Assembly (NCBI GenBank): GCA_028023455.1
Contig: JAQFVV010012978.1
Span: 186,001 to 250,000 of the forward strand
Source of the DNA: Epiperipatus broadwayi
Lineage: Eukaryota > Onychophora > Udeonychophora > Euonychophora > Peripatidae
Direction: 5' to 3'
Length of the DNA: 64,000 nucleotides
In this document: one piece after another, positions 12,301-27,300 of the stretch
How positions within the stretch are numbered: the first letter of the stretch is position 1
How the letters are laid out: each line of letters begins with the position of its first letter
Made by a program: the position numbers and the translations under genes
Notes under the pieces: model-generated
What the model saw: only the letters and a program-made list of their open reading frames with translations
Databases searched by the model: none
Told to the model about the DNA's origin: nothing

Positions 12301-15300
12301 AATCAGACAATAATACCAATAACAGAAAATGGTATGATAGTAATGAGACTACAATCTCTCTAATTAATGATTTGTATCATGCTAATGCAAACAATTGTTT
12401 ATCTTAGCCACAAAGATATTCATAACTTTTAGAATTGTAAAAAAAAATTAGACACATTGATGGTACATAGTCATGACCATCTAAAAGCTTTTTCTCAAAT
12501 CAATGCCTTTAATCAAAGATGAAATGACAAATTTAAAGGATCTATAAAACTAAGAGAATCCTTATCAACGTTTTTGAGCCTATAAAGACAATTCGGATAT
12601 TAGAAAAAATAATGATGAATAAGTTAACTTAGAAAAAAAAGAATTCACTAGTTATAATCATACATATTTCTCAATGATACTTATTAAGAAGTATAAAGTT
12701 TAAAAATCTTCTCATAGTTAAAAGCTATTGGAATTCTTGGAAAAATTTACAAACCAATCAGTGGTTAAATAGATCTTTAATTTGAACAGAATGAAAAAAA
12801 TGTTTTAATAAAAGATCAAAATAAAAATTCTTTAATTTCAATCTTAATTTGAGATAGTTTTGAAATTAACATTTATTTCAAAAAATTAATTTATCTGCTT
12901 ATGAGAGCCTCTCCAATCATCAATGGGCCAGCCATCTAAAACCATAATAATATTTCTCATTTCCAGTAAGAAACCTTTTGCATTAATCTTATCTTTCATG
13001 ATTCTTCATTTACAAATTCTTGCATTATTATACATAATTTTTGTTGTGCAAGGACACACTTTTGCATTTATATTAGCTTTTTTTGCAGATTAAGTCTAAG
13101 GACAAAAATATTAAAACACAAACAAAAAAATTTGCTTATGACTGATAGTAATTTGTCAACTATCTTTTTGGATTCTTTGTTATTTATATATTGTACCATC
13201 CTTGATTAGATTTAAAATAGGCATTGTTATATTTAGAAAAAAAAAAATTGTCATGACTCTTATGTGTTGTTAAGTATTTAAGATCACCAAGTGATATTTA
13301 TTCTAATTTTGGAATTATTATAAATACTTCCGAATACAAAATAATATTCATAATTTATTTTTATTTTATTTTTTAAGTACCATAATATGACAAGTAATTT
13401 ACGGGGTTATATTTTATAATTTACTATAGGAATATTACATGTTTGAATATACATTTTGATAGGTTTTACGTTAATGTTTTGTCTATATGCATTTTAACAA
13501 CAATTGATTTAAACAAATAAATAACAAGTTATGATTTCATATATGTGTATGATTGGGTATGTGCATGCTTGTTTAGGTCATGGTGTACATTCAAGATTAT
13601 TGTATAAATTTAAAATCACAAATGTTTTTGAAATAATATTTGTATTAAAGAAATATAAAAATGTAATAATTTTTTTGTTAAATACACAAATATACTTTTT
13701 TAAAGAAGAAATTGTAAAATCGTTATCATTATTTTGGATTTTAAGATATTTTCATTTTAAAAATTAAAAGAAAACATTTTGTTCAGGAACGCCGGTATGT
13801 TTGCTTATAAAACTAATTAAAATAAAATAATCACTAAATGGATTAAAAAAGATACATTTGAACTGGTCATTAGCTACTGTATCTAGATCAATGACCTAAA
13901 TGTTATATCAGTAAGCAAATTATATAAATTACTCTTGTTTTAAGTTAGAGGTACTTTCTTTATTTATCTCTCACTTTAACTGGAGCACTGCATTTTGCAG
14001 TAAATAAATTCTTAAAACATATTTTTAAAAATGTTTAATGTAAATCATGCATTGGGAAGCTAAGCAGTAAATAATGTTTTACTCCCCTGAGACAATTAGT
14101 CTTTTGAAAAATAACCTAGAATAACAACTAAGAAATAGAATTTATTGTAAGAGCATTTTGAAAAAAAAATTATACAATGCCTATAAGATTTTGCTTTATG
14201 AATTACATATATACATTTATTGTTTGTCAACAAATGATTCATCAAGTGCTATGACCTAATGGATAATGATTTTGGATTTATTAAAATACTGATTTGATAA
14301 TATTTTTCTTTAAAAAGGATAAAACAATCCTTGCTACCCGATGTCAACTAAAATATAAAAATTGTTACAACCCACTAAGAATTATTCATTTTAATAAACT
14401 TCAAATATTTTAAAATGGAAATAAGCTGATGGAATTACTAAACTTTTCAAAAAAATATCATTTCTTGAATTTTCTTTGTGTAAACTTAATAAAGAAACTT
14501 AATGATTTTTTTTTTCATATGTCAAATGCAATGACCAGGAAGTGAATCCAGGCCAGCTGCTTGGAAGACAACTATGCTAACCACTCCAATGCTTGACAAC
14601 TTAAGGATTGTTGAATTCTTTGTGTATAAATATGATTAATATCTTACTCCATTTGATAAAACAGGTTGTATGCTTTATTTATATAATTATTATTTGTATT
14701 ATTATCATTTTAAGGTCACTTAATGTATATATGTGTACAGTAAATATATATAAGTAAATAACCAGTAAGAAAATTTTAATAACTCTAAATTGAAATTTAA
14801 ACATTTATAGTAAAGTTTACTTAATGATTTGTAGATGATCATAAGTAATAAGTTATTCATAAAATAATAATTATAATAAATTGATTATCTTATTTGTACT
14901 ATAAATGATCAGTCAGTGAATTAAAATAGATTAATATTTTTCTTGTGTATATATATTATTTATTGGAGACAACAAATCAATATTTTCTTTATGGTGAATA
15001 TGTGCAATATCTTAGCATCATACTATACTTAAAACAAGTAGAACATTTTATAATAAACTATTTCAAACTATCAAAACATAATCATTAATATCTTATTATT
15101 TGTTTTGTAAATAAAATTGTTTATTTATTAAACTTGAGTTAAAAGTCTTATTTGATTTAGTAGATATAGGATATAATAATAATAATATTTAAAGTCTCTA
15201 TGCAATCATAATTATTTAAAATTTAATTAACAAAATATAATTTTATTACTTTATTAAATTCAATAATTATCAAAGGTGAACCTAATGTTTTCATAAACAT

Positions 15301-18300
15301 CAATTGGTATTCTTCAAACATAAAAGCTAGTCGATAAATTATTGATACAATACATATAATCATCAAGCTTAAATAATTTTATTCATCTTTTAATATTATT
15401 ATAAATTTTATTACATACTAATAATATAAAGGGGTCCTTTTGTGAATTATTCCAGATATAAATAACTACTTAATATGTCTGTTATAAATTTTCAAATGAA
15501 TTATTTTATTTTCTATATTACAATTTTGGCTTCCAGTAGACTTATCATTTATTTAATATGTAAATATTGTTACTAGATTTTAAACTTTATTCAAATATAT
15601 ATTTTTGGATTACTTTATTAATAACAGGGTTTAAATAAAATTATTGCTTAAATTCATTCCAATATAGATTTGGCCCTCTTAATTTGTGGGGCTCTATTAA
15701 TTTCAATTGGCCCATTTATATCATTACAAATTTGGCATACCCAAAAGACTTGAAGCATCAATAAATAAACTTGTACAATTTATACCATTGCAATATATAC
15801 ATTAATGTTTAATAAAAATAATTTTATATTTGATACCTTAGTTGGTCAGAAGGAAAGTATTTTTTTTTATTTATTTAAGTAGGTCACAAATATATAGAAG
15901 AATGTTATTGGAGTAGATACTTTTGTAAAAATTAGAAAATAAAATCTTCATAAAGTACACTGCAAGATCAATGTCTTAATTATCATGCAGTAAAGGGGTG
16001 AAATTTACCAGAACACACTCCAAAAAAACAACATCACTAATCAGGGTTAAAAAATGCAAAGCAATTAATATATTTGGAATTCCTCATACTCCTTCTTTAA
16101 ATAAAAAAAAAAGCTTGAATGTTTGCAGCCCATTGATGTAGGCTTACAAAAATTCAAGTTTCTCTTTATTTAAAGAGGGAGGGTGGCTGAAATAATATAA
16201 TGATGGGGTGTAGATTTCAGCTAGTACTGCGCATTGTTTCTATAGCAATTAATATATATATATAAATGCTCACACAGAATTTTGTTTTCTGAATTCAAAT
16301 TTAAAATTACACTATTATTTGAAAAAGTTATTTATTCATTATTTGCTACTCAAAAATGAGCATGGCATTCAAATCCTCCACCCCTCACTCATAAAATTCT
16401 GGATGAATTTTGTGAAGAACATATAAAACAATCCATACATCTAAAAATATCATATACTGGTTATTTAATCTATTTGTTTAGCATTTTGTGGTGTTATTTT
16501 TTAACTTCTGTCAAAAAAAAACCCTCTTTTCTGAAACTATTCAATATCTTAGTGCTTGAAAGTTTGGGATTATAGCATTTTACTTATAATTATATACTGG
16601 ACTATTTCATCATCTAGAATAATTGTTAAAAGCACTTAGAAAAATTCAGACTTTTCAAATACATTAACCTATTAGTGTAGCACCCAGATATATTTCAACT
16701 GGTATTTTTCTCTTTTTTTTCATGTTGCTGGCTTGACCAGTGACAGTACTACCATGGAAAATGAATCTGGGACCTTTAGATTTGAGAATATTAAATTTCT
16801 CTAACCAAGTAGGCTACTCTGTCAATGACAACAAGCTGTAGAAATTTGATATACTTACCTATGTGGATCTTCCTGATTCCTCTACTTTGTCCTAAGAGCA
16901 AGGTTTAATGAATGGTTTCCAAACATTATGAATTAACACACTAGATTGATTTATAGATTATTTGCTCTTATAATGTGAGTAGCTTCTTTAAATTTTCTTC
17001 TTTTAGCTTTTTACTCTCTGATCAATATTCTTGTCTTTTCCCAGTAGAATACATATTCATTGGTACATGCACGTTCTGCTAATTTAGATACACCTATTCT
17101 TTACTTTTAATTATTTGGTGCTCTTTTCCTTAATTGTATCTCCCCATTATATCTGTCTTCGGCCATATACTTCCAATGAAAGAGATGAAAAGTGAACCAC
17201 TTTAGAGTGTCTTTAAGACAATCTTAATGTCTAATGAAGATGTTTTCCTATAATAATAGATTCAAACTGAAAAATATACCAATTGGTATTGCCATCCATA
17301 CATTCAGAAGATTATGGAGCATTTTTTACCTCATTTCTGTCAACACTGATAAGAAATCTACGCTTTATCATTTCTGTGAATGATAAATTGCACAAAAAAT
17401 ACTAATTTAGTTAAAATATTTATATCAACATGAATAAATACTAAATTTTATTTTTTAAAATGCTGAAGTAGTGCACTGAATTCTATTTTACATGTCTGAA
17501 TTCATGTCCACTTTTCTACCTAAAAAGCTATCAAAATATTTATTGATATTACTTTACGTTTCAAAATATTTATTGATGATATGATATACTTATGTTCTCA
17601 AACAGATAATCATTTACTTATGTTCTTAAACTGATAATCACTCAAGCTATAAATTTTTTGATCTTTCTTCTATTATTGGATATTAGAAAACTTAAGTTTT
17701 TGAATATTAATTTGGAAATCAAAGTTCCGTGAGTTACACTCTAAGCAGTAAGAACATTCTGTAGATCATTCTTTGAATTGTTTCTATACCAATCTAAATG
17801 ACTTTGGAGAATAAATGAAAAAAGAAAAGAAAATGGAGAATGAGTTAAAGAACACGGAGAGATAAAAGAAATGATAATTTGTGTTGGAACTAGTTTTTGA
17901 CAAGTTAAATGAATTCTCTACAAGAATTAATGGTAATTTGCAATTAACTCTCATACCAGGCCATTCTACTATTGATCAACTATTTTAGCACATTAATAAA
18001 ATTAATCAAAAAAAAAAAATTGCATCATACCATAATATCTTTATCAAAGTAATAGTTAAAAATACACAGAAAAATATACGTTTGGTATACAAATTATTCT
18101 GTTTATATGTTTACAAAAAGTTTGTGATTCTTTTGTTTTTTGGTATAGATAACAACAAAATACTTTTTAAACAACCAAGATTTCTCCAACAACTATGTAT
18201 AAAACCATGAAATAAGTCATTGCTCACCAGGTTTTATATAGAAACAAGATTGGATAAAGTAAAAAATAATGACAGAAGAGACAATGAAAAAAAAGATATA

Positions 18301-21300
18301 AACCGCATACAAAAGAGAATTCACATATGACTTGGACATGATAGAAGTGTAAAGAAAAAAAGACTTTCAATAATGTATAAATATTTCTGAATGCAATGCA
18401 TACACCTTGGATAAAAATGAAATGAAAATACTATAAGAAGTAAAAATAAAAAACCAAATAGTGCCAAAATAGAATTGAATGATGATTACCTCATAACAAA
18501 TGTATTAAACTATTTAATGAGAAACTACTTAATCTAGAAGCAACTTAGTCATACCTTTTAATTGATTAATGCAATTTAGTACAATATTAAGCTGATGAAT
18601 TTGAGAGTCAAGGATCTAGATCAACATATAATCTTTGATGTATTCTGAGAAACTAACAACTTAATTATATTTATTAATTATCTTGCCTAATTTTAAGCTC
18701 TCACTATTTCAAGATATAATTAAGATTCAAAGTATTATAAAATAACTGCTTAAACAAAAAATCTCTCTCCATAATAGACACTGATATCCAGAAGTCAATT
18801 GCTACTTGTTATGATTTTTCCTTTTTTAGTTTATTCCTTAACTATAAACAGCTAATATCCTTTTACTGACCTACAATAGTTGATCATCAGGGACCTAAAG
18901 ACAAATCTCAGCAACTTGAGAAATTAGCCCAAACATAAACTCAGATCAAGGATAGGCTGTCGTACCAATGATTATGCCATAAAAATCTTCATTAATATAC
19001 ATGTAATATATATATATAAAGGGAAAAAAATTATGAAATTGAAATTTTAAAAAAGATGAGGTAGAATAATTTTATTTTGTTTTTCAATAAAATAGATAAG
19101 ATTTACTTACCGCCAGAATCCCCAAATGCAAATGCTTGACAAGACGATGAAACATCAAATGTATTCACAACACCTGCAGTGTTTACTTGATGCATGCATA
19201 GTGTCGCCTGGCTGATAGCTGCAGTCTCAACTAATTGAAATTGGCCACACTAATAAAAAATATATTTAAAAAAATGCATCACACAATGATATCTTGATAT
19301 ACAAATGAATGAAAATATTGATAAAAATATATATTTGTAAAAAAAAATTTGTTTGTACATTCACAAAAAAGGGTTAGATTTTTCTTTTTGAATAAAGATA
19401 AAATAGCTTTTACATAATGCAATACAAAACAAAAGTTTCTCAAACAGTCATTTATAGAGAAACAGTAAAAGAGATATTATTACTCATCATGCTTGCTAAC
19501 TGCTAGGAAATGAGCACTTCCCCATAATTGACTAACTCTAGTTAAGAATAGCTAGACATACCCATTTACTATTATTACTAAATAGTGTGTTGGATTGTTT
19601 ACAGGCTGCCTACATGAAATCAAAATGCTAAATGGGATTATAATCTGAAAAAAATATTCCAAGCTTATTTGGCCTGCATTTGAATATTTTATTCATGATA
19701 ACTATGTAATGAATATTTTCATATGTATATAAAATACATTAAATCATAATCATCCAGCAATGTCTTAATTTTTTAATAGCAATTTTTATTATTCCATAGC
19801 ATTACATAAAAGTAATAATAATAACTATGTAGTAAATATATCTTGATTTAGGATTCAACTCCAGAGTGAAGCAGAAAATTTTTCCTCTATAAATGAACCA
19901 TGATTTAACTGGAATATTCTACTATCTTACAAGAAATTACAACAGCTGTCACGGTGAACAAAGAAGATAAAAATGAGACTTGTATTCCATCCAAGATGCA
20001 TACATTTATATTTAAAAATTATATACATACGTAAAAAGAAAGGCTGATGAAAAATCAAGAAATTGACCACAAAAAGACTCAAATGTTGGCTATAGCTGTA
20101 TTATTAAATTCTATTTGATAACCATAAAAGATCAGTGATCATTATATGATTTGTAATTTTTATGTTAACATTTTTATACAAACTAAATATTTTCAATTTT
20201 CATAAAATTTCTGCACAATATGATTAATGGTTGCTTTATTGTTTTGAGGTGTGATTTACAGTGAACAAGTTTAAAAACCTTTAAGTTAATTAATAAATAT
20301 AGAAGATATTTTTAAAACTAGAGCACTGATACATATAAATGCTTTATTATGCAAAACTGTTGCTCCCAATTCTTTAGCAAAACCATCTAACAGATATTTA
20401 TTAGTATTAAAAGATATCATTGTTCTAACAAATGACCAGTAGGACACCAATAAATATGATACTTTTGATTTACATCTCTAAAATAAAATAAAAAAATTCA
20501 TTAAGATGATTATTCAACCTATTGGTCTGGTTAACATTCCAAATTGCAAAAAAATACGAATAAATACTTAGATTACCTTCTAATCATAATGAAAAGAAAA
20601 AGACATTTCGAACAGCAAAGTTTATGAGTTATGGAATTAGAAATTCTATATATGTATAAGTTTTCCCATATCCCTTAAAATTTGATTCCACATACATCTG
20701 TACATACGTGTTCAACATATATACACATACTTGCAATATAATTTTATTTAAAAATTATATACATTAAAACATCAGTAAAATAATTAATGCAAAAAGAGAA
20801 TAATATAATTATGAAAAACTATAGTAATAAATTCAAAAAGAAAATGCACAATCATATATTTATGTACAGTATTTAATAAACTGGTGATTTGTTCTTATAA
20901 AACATCTAACCAACTTCACATGATCACCATTTCATATGCTTACACATGGGTGTAAATAATAATACCAATCTCTCCATACACCATGTGCAAGTCAAATAGG
21001 CAAAAAAGGGGCTGCTGGAGGGTTGCATAACATCAGTAATAATCAGAAAGCATTAAAATGTATCTCTGATAGTTTTAAAATATATAAATTTAAAATTTTT
21101 CAAATTAATTATATTTAATTAGTTTACAAAAAATTGTAATTCCATGCATTATAACCTCTGCTAGAGCCTATTTGAAGATGATTTTATTTCATAATTAAAT
21201 TGTGCATATAAAATAGGTAGGTATATGTTTATTGCAAATTGTTCATTCTCTGCAGTATTTACTGCATATATAATAGCAGATCTTGAATATTATTAACTTA

Positions 21301-24300
21301 CAATTACCTTTGAAATCTCTCTCCTTATTCTTACATTAAGAAAATCATACACGCATATAGATGATTAATTAAATTTGATACCAACATTCACATTACTTAG
21401 AGATCTTCTTAAAATTTACATATTAATTGATGCTATTTTACACACAAAATTTGGGGAAAAAAAAATAAAACATTTTGATATGTAAAAACTATACTTTACC
21501 TGTGAAACCACACCAAGTCGGGATATAAAAGTCGGAATAAATCGAAGTAAAATAGGATCTATACCAATCTGAATAGGAGCAACAACTCTGAGAACTCTCA
21601 TATCAAAAACCATTAAAAATCTATCCACAGCAAGATTACCCATTCTGTAATGAAATATATATGTACAAATAATCTTCATAAACTGCAAATTTACCATAAT
21701 ATATGACTCCATTATTAATATTCATTTGATTTTAAAAAATATATTACATTTCATGTATTAATTGTATTTCAAAATTTGTTTATGATGATTCAAAATATAC
21801 AGTTTCAGTAACAAGATGTCCCACTGGTTTTTTAATGCATAATTTTATTATTATATAATTGATCATTGTTTTTTTTACTTCTCAGTCGTAAATGCGTGCA
21901 TGCAAAAGTGAAGTATCTTATATAGATAAAAGTCAAAATAGTCTTTAAATAATCCACAGCAGAGAAAAGGCATCTCCAACAGCTTTCACAGAGAAACACT
22001 AAAGAAGAAGATAGTATTCAGCAGGCTTTTCACCTGTGCTTAACATCTACCTAAGAATAACTTGAAATCCATTTACTGAACATTGGTGATTATTTTAGGT
22101 CAGTTATTTATGAGCCAGATATCTGAATGAAAAATTCAAAGCCTGTTGGAAAAAATTTTGAGTTTATTCAACAGAGATTTAAACCAAAATTATAGTCATA
22201 CATACATACATACATACATACACACACACAAATTAATACAAAATAAAAATGGACATTTGAAAAAAAGACCTGGCTAATTGGAATGTACCTTACGAGTCAA
22301 CAAATGATTTTTTCCCCAATGCCAATAAGCATATGTTGGAATGTAAGAGTGAGTGCTATACTAATAGAAATTTCTAAATATATATCTATATATTATCATC
22401 ATATTGATCCACTATATGAAGATCTCTCCAAGTTTAATCTAATTTCACTGATCCCTAGCCTCTGTTATCTAAAACACATCAGCAAATTTCTTTATTTCAC
22501 CATTCATCTCATTTGTGGCCTCTTTCTAAATGTTTTAAAAATTTTTTGGATCCTATTTAAAACATAAATTGTCCATCTATTATCATCTCTTCTAGCAATA
22601 TTTCCAGGCCTTGATCCAAAAATGATCGAGACAATTGTTTGTTCTTTTACCTATATATTTTGTTTTCTCTTTGTTCCGTGGTCTGAAATCTCTATTATAA
22701 TGGTCGGGGAATATTGGAGTCTTACTGTATCTGCTGTACAAGGACGCCACCAGGCCATTCGAACCTGGAAAATTCATATAGTAGGCAGATACATACCTTA
22801 AGATCCAGAATTTTAATAAATATGACCGAAATGCCCCAGTCACTAGCTCGCAGACCAGCAGAGATAATATATATTTTATTATAAAGAAAGAAAGATAACA
22901 AAAAATAAGAATAAGCCACTGCCAGATAAACAATACACAGGAACATTTATTTTACACATATATAAAATTCAGCATTATTTATTTTTGTATAACTTTTACT
23001 TTAGAACTTAATTTACTTTACATTTTAACCTTTTATTTTAGAAGTTCACACAGATGAAATAATTAATATTTTGTTAGAGTGTCGAGTATGGATAGACTAC
23101 ATAGATTGCATTTGAAAAAGAAAATATTCTATATCCATAATTTAACTCTAGGCCAAAGGTTCACAGTCAAACTAACACCAATCTGCCTGATATATCGATG
23201 TATTCAATGCAACATAAATACAACAGCACAATACTATACTGTCAGGAAGGTACATCTGAACAGCACGGTTATCTAGAAGAAACGTCTCTCGTCCAGTACA
23301 GAAATGTTACATCTGTCTGGTGAAAAGAACAAAAAAAAAAACTCCATAGGAAGGGATTGCGGTCCTTTTTGCCAACTTACCACCCCATTCCATAGGCTAA
23401 AAAGGTGATCCAAGGAGCAGGGAATACCGTCTGCTTCCGATGATCACTAAGAATGGTACTATTTTGCCCAAGTACAGCGTATAATGTGATCCTGCACATA
23501 GCGGATATTCATGCTCCATTTACTAATTACACCAATACATCCAACCCATTAAGCCAATTTAATGGTGAAACAAATAACCTAAGATTAACCTTCCCTTAAT
23601 TAAACTAATATAACTTTACAATCTATGCAGCCATCCCCACCCAACTTAAATTTAACATGATTTAAAAGTTTTAGCTTAACAAATAAAAAAACATAATAAA
23701 CACTTAAAATTATGGAAAAAATAAATTAATGAAAATGATTTTAAAACTACATATGATAAAAATAATTATTAATAATTGATTTGGTTGGTCAGATAGGAAT
23801 TTATATTTAAATACTGGAAAGGTTTTATAGTTAAAGTTCATTAGTTATATAAAGTTCTTACGGTTTTAAAAGGAAAAAGTCCTTACTTTGTAGTTGCTTG
23901 TAATTTGGATCCAGTGTTATTTCTAATTCCCACGACGTCCTGGGGAGACCGGTATGCCATTAGCCATTCTGTTGGTATTTATCCGGCAGTCCTTTATTAT
24001 AGCTGGTATAGTTCTTTGCAGGATTTTATTGCAGGATCCTGATGTCCTGGGAGTCCGCAATGTAGGAAAACAATATTTCATTTCTTCTTTTAGAAAAACT
24101 GAAGGAATTGAAAGTGTGACTTTTCAATCCCTTCTCCTTCAACTCTCCCGGACTTAACACATATAGCACACATCATAATTTATTTCCAATCTGTTCCTTT
24201 TTATATTAAAATTGTGGATTGACTGAACATGAAATCATGATGATGATGATTCTTTCACTGTGGTCCGTTTCCTAAGGGATTTTTTTATTGGCTATTCTGA

Positions 24301-27300
24301 TTGTTTTTCTCCTATCTGACCTTTAATTATAAATTTTGAGATGCCCAAATGTTAGTTTACTTTGGCTAATTAAAAATAATCATTTCCATTTTTAGCTTTT
24401 TACACAATAGAAATAATTAAATTTTGTACATTCTTAAAGATATATTTTTATCTCTACATCTTTAAGTTTTTTCTTAAAATTTAGTTTTAAAATACTCTTT
24501 TCTTTTTTAATAAAGTTTTCTTTTAATATTTTTCCATCTGTGCGATTTTATCTATATATACAAGTTTAGATGACTTTTAATTTTCAATTTTTAAAAATTA
24601 ATTTTTATTTGTGAACTTTTTATTTATAATTTCTAATTTTACATATTATAATAATGTAACAGTATGTGTGCCCGTTACACTATATTGCTTTTCTGATAAA
24701 AGTCTAAGACTCAGATTCATAAGTAATAAAAAAAAAAAACTATTAAAAACATTCCTTTTCCAATACATAGGCATGTTTCCTTTTAATATTATATATATGA
24801 AAGCTATATAATTCAACATTACAAAGCCAAATGTAAATATATTATATGCTGTCTATATTGAAGCTCCAGTCTTCTCTTATCAAACTAATAGTAAATGAAA
24901 ACTAACCATTTATTTTTTTTACACTCTCCTCATTTCAAGAATGTCAATTTGACACTGAACTTTGAATCAAATCCACATATAAACCAAATCCTATTAAATG
25001 CAGTTAAGTATTAATCTTCATAAGGCAGAGTTAATTTTTATCCATTTTAAAAATAATCTTTTTATATTTGCCATTAATTTGGTAAAAATAGATTGACTCT
25101 TCAATATGTGTAGTATGAAGAGATTTAGTTATTTTAATATATATATATATAGAAATAAATGTGTTGCTAAGGATAAAATTAAAAATTAGCATTGCAGACA
25201 TGAGACTCATTTGCATAAGATTCGCTAATGATATGGCACTAATTAAAAATAGTGAGGTTAAGATCAATAAAATGATACATACAATAAACAAAACTTATAA
25301 AAGTTTATAATGAAAATAAATGCAAATGAAATTAAATCAATAGAAAGAGATAGAGAAAAGAAAATATTAAGCGTAAGTATTGGACAGTAAATTATAGAGC
25401 AGTTACTGGTTTTAAATATTTGAGAGGTTGGATCCCAGATGATAGAAACAGCAGGAAAGAAAGCGTAGAATGAGAATTATGGCATTTAATAATGATAAAA
25501 AGTTATTCTGCAATTAAATCTATGAAGAATCTTACAAATGATTAGTTTCAAGAATAACTTTATATGGAGTAAAACAGACAATTAAAAAAAAAAACTAGAG
25601 AATATAAAACATAAATTGAAATGATAAGTTCAAAAATGTACATGTATAGAAAAATGTTAATGAGAAGGGATCATTTTTTGAAGAAATTATAAAGATTTAA
25701 GATAGAACTGAATTGAGCATGTACATAGAAGCAAAGAATTTATGAAAGATGAGATGTAATGAATTACAGAAGATATAATAAAAAAAGATAATAAAAATAA
25801 ACATTGACTGATGATTTTGGTAAGCTTGAAAAATTATTCTTTATGATACATGCAACCTTGTTGATGATAAATAAGATTCACATAAAATTAATGTTTTCCA
25901 CTATTGATGCAAAGTAATTCAAATGCCATCTCCAGAAAACTATCTTAATTTACTTGGCATTTTTCTGATTTATATACATGCACGCACATCTGTTTGTGCT
26001 TAAGCAAAAATATTTAAAAAAATATTTTCATATTTTATTTATATATACATTATTAATCAACAGCATATATGTCTAGAATGATTTTCATGTAATATTGAAC
26101 AAATGTTAAAATTATAATACTAAATAAAAAGGGCATTGAATTCAAGAAATACTTTGTCTAGGCATTCTAGCAATTAATTTCAAAAAGAAAGCAATCAGTC
26201 AGAAAGTTCCTTTTTGTGAATTGGAAGAAGTCAAAGTAGCTTGTCCAGATGTCATCAAGTATAAAATCTACAAATTGGGAAACTATTTTAACTTTATCTT
26301 TCTTATTGTACTGCCAAATCCAAATATAATATTAATATTATTTACATTCTTTATTACTTTCTTCATATAATTATAACCCACTATTGACGGTTTCAATTGC
26401 CCCAGAAATCTTCTTCAGAACTTCTACCATCAATAGGGGGTTGTAATTATATGAAGCATTGTAAAAGTAATAAAGAATGTAAATGCTATTAATATTATAT
26501 TGGGAAACTATTCATATAGCCAAAGCAATTCTACATTTATAGCAAATCAAATAAAGATCATGAAATCAATTGATATGTTTACAGTAATAATAGATATATA
26601 GTTTTTAATTGCTTGGGAAGGGGAGGGGGTATGTAATATGACATTCAAAGTAATTAATGACATGCTAAGCACAATAGTTCCATCCTTTGATTGAATTGAG
26701 ATTTTTTTTAAATTTATGCTCCTGGAACTGATAAATCAATATGGAAATTTCTAGCCCTTAGTCTACCAATCTATTGCTGCACATAATGCTTAATTATACT
26801 ATTTTAGAAAAATTGTAAAAATTAAAGCAATAGATAGAACTTTATCAACACTTCTTATAGTAAAATGAAATTGAGCAAAAAAAAAAAGTTTAAAATTGAA
26901 ATCACGAATATTTAATCAAAACAATGCTATTTAATGCAGAAAATAAATATATACAGCAAAAAGAAATTTTTTGTGTTTACATGTAAAAGAAAAATTATTA
27001 CTACTGAAAATAACAAGAACTATTTGTAGATTTAAACCTTACACAGTTGTTAAAAAGCTTATGACACATTATTTACACTTACAGTAAAAGTGCAAAGATT
27101 AAGCATGAAATGTAATGATAGTGTACTTTATATATAAAAAAAATTTACAGTAAAAAAAAGGAAATAGAAATTATAGTTTATTAAGATGAGAGAAATATAA
27201 TATATTATTATCTCTATAAATCATTATTACAACTGCTATACTTAAAACAAGTTTATAGACACTGAAAAAAAACTAGTTTATGGCTTTTTCTTTGCACACG

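Larger units (their letters stand above)
10301..19110 (-). other. PAN2 intron 7
   Basis: 8810 bp, the largest intron seen. Contains two tRNA-like SINE heads (14.5 and 16.8 kb) and a hairpin at 16.1 kb. 10310-14510, 14610-16080 and 16840-19100 are AT-rich with no feature I can support; the short ORFs at 12219 and 13531 show no domain. Confidence 0.85.

Noticed and set aside
14520-14600. A functional tRNA gene
   Set aside because: Boxes A and B are recognisable but box B is mutated and no cloverleaf with a sound acceptor stem can be drawn; it is a SINE head.
18240-18480. Possible LINE fragment (charged reading with GHDRSV)
   Set aside because: The resemblance to a LINE C-terminal W-I-GH block is too short and interrupted to support.
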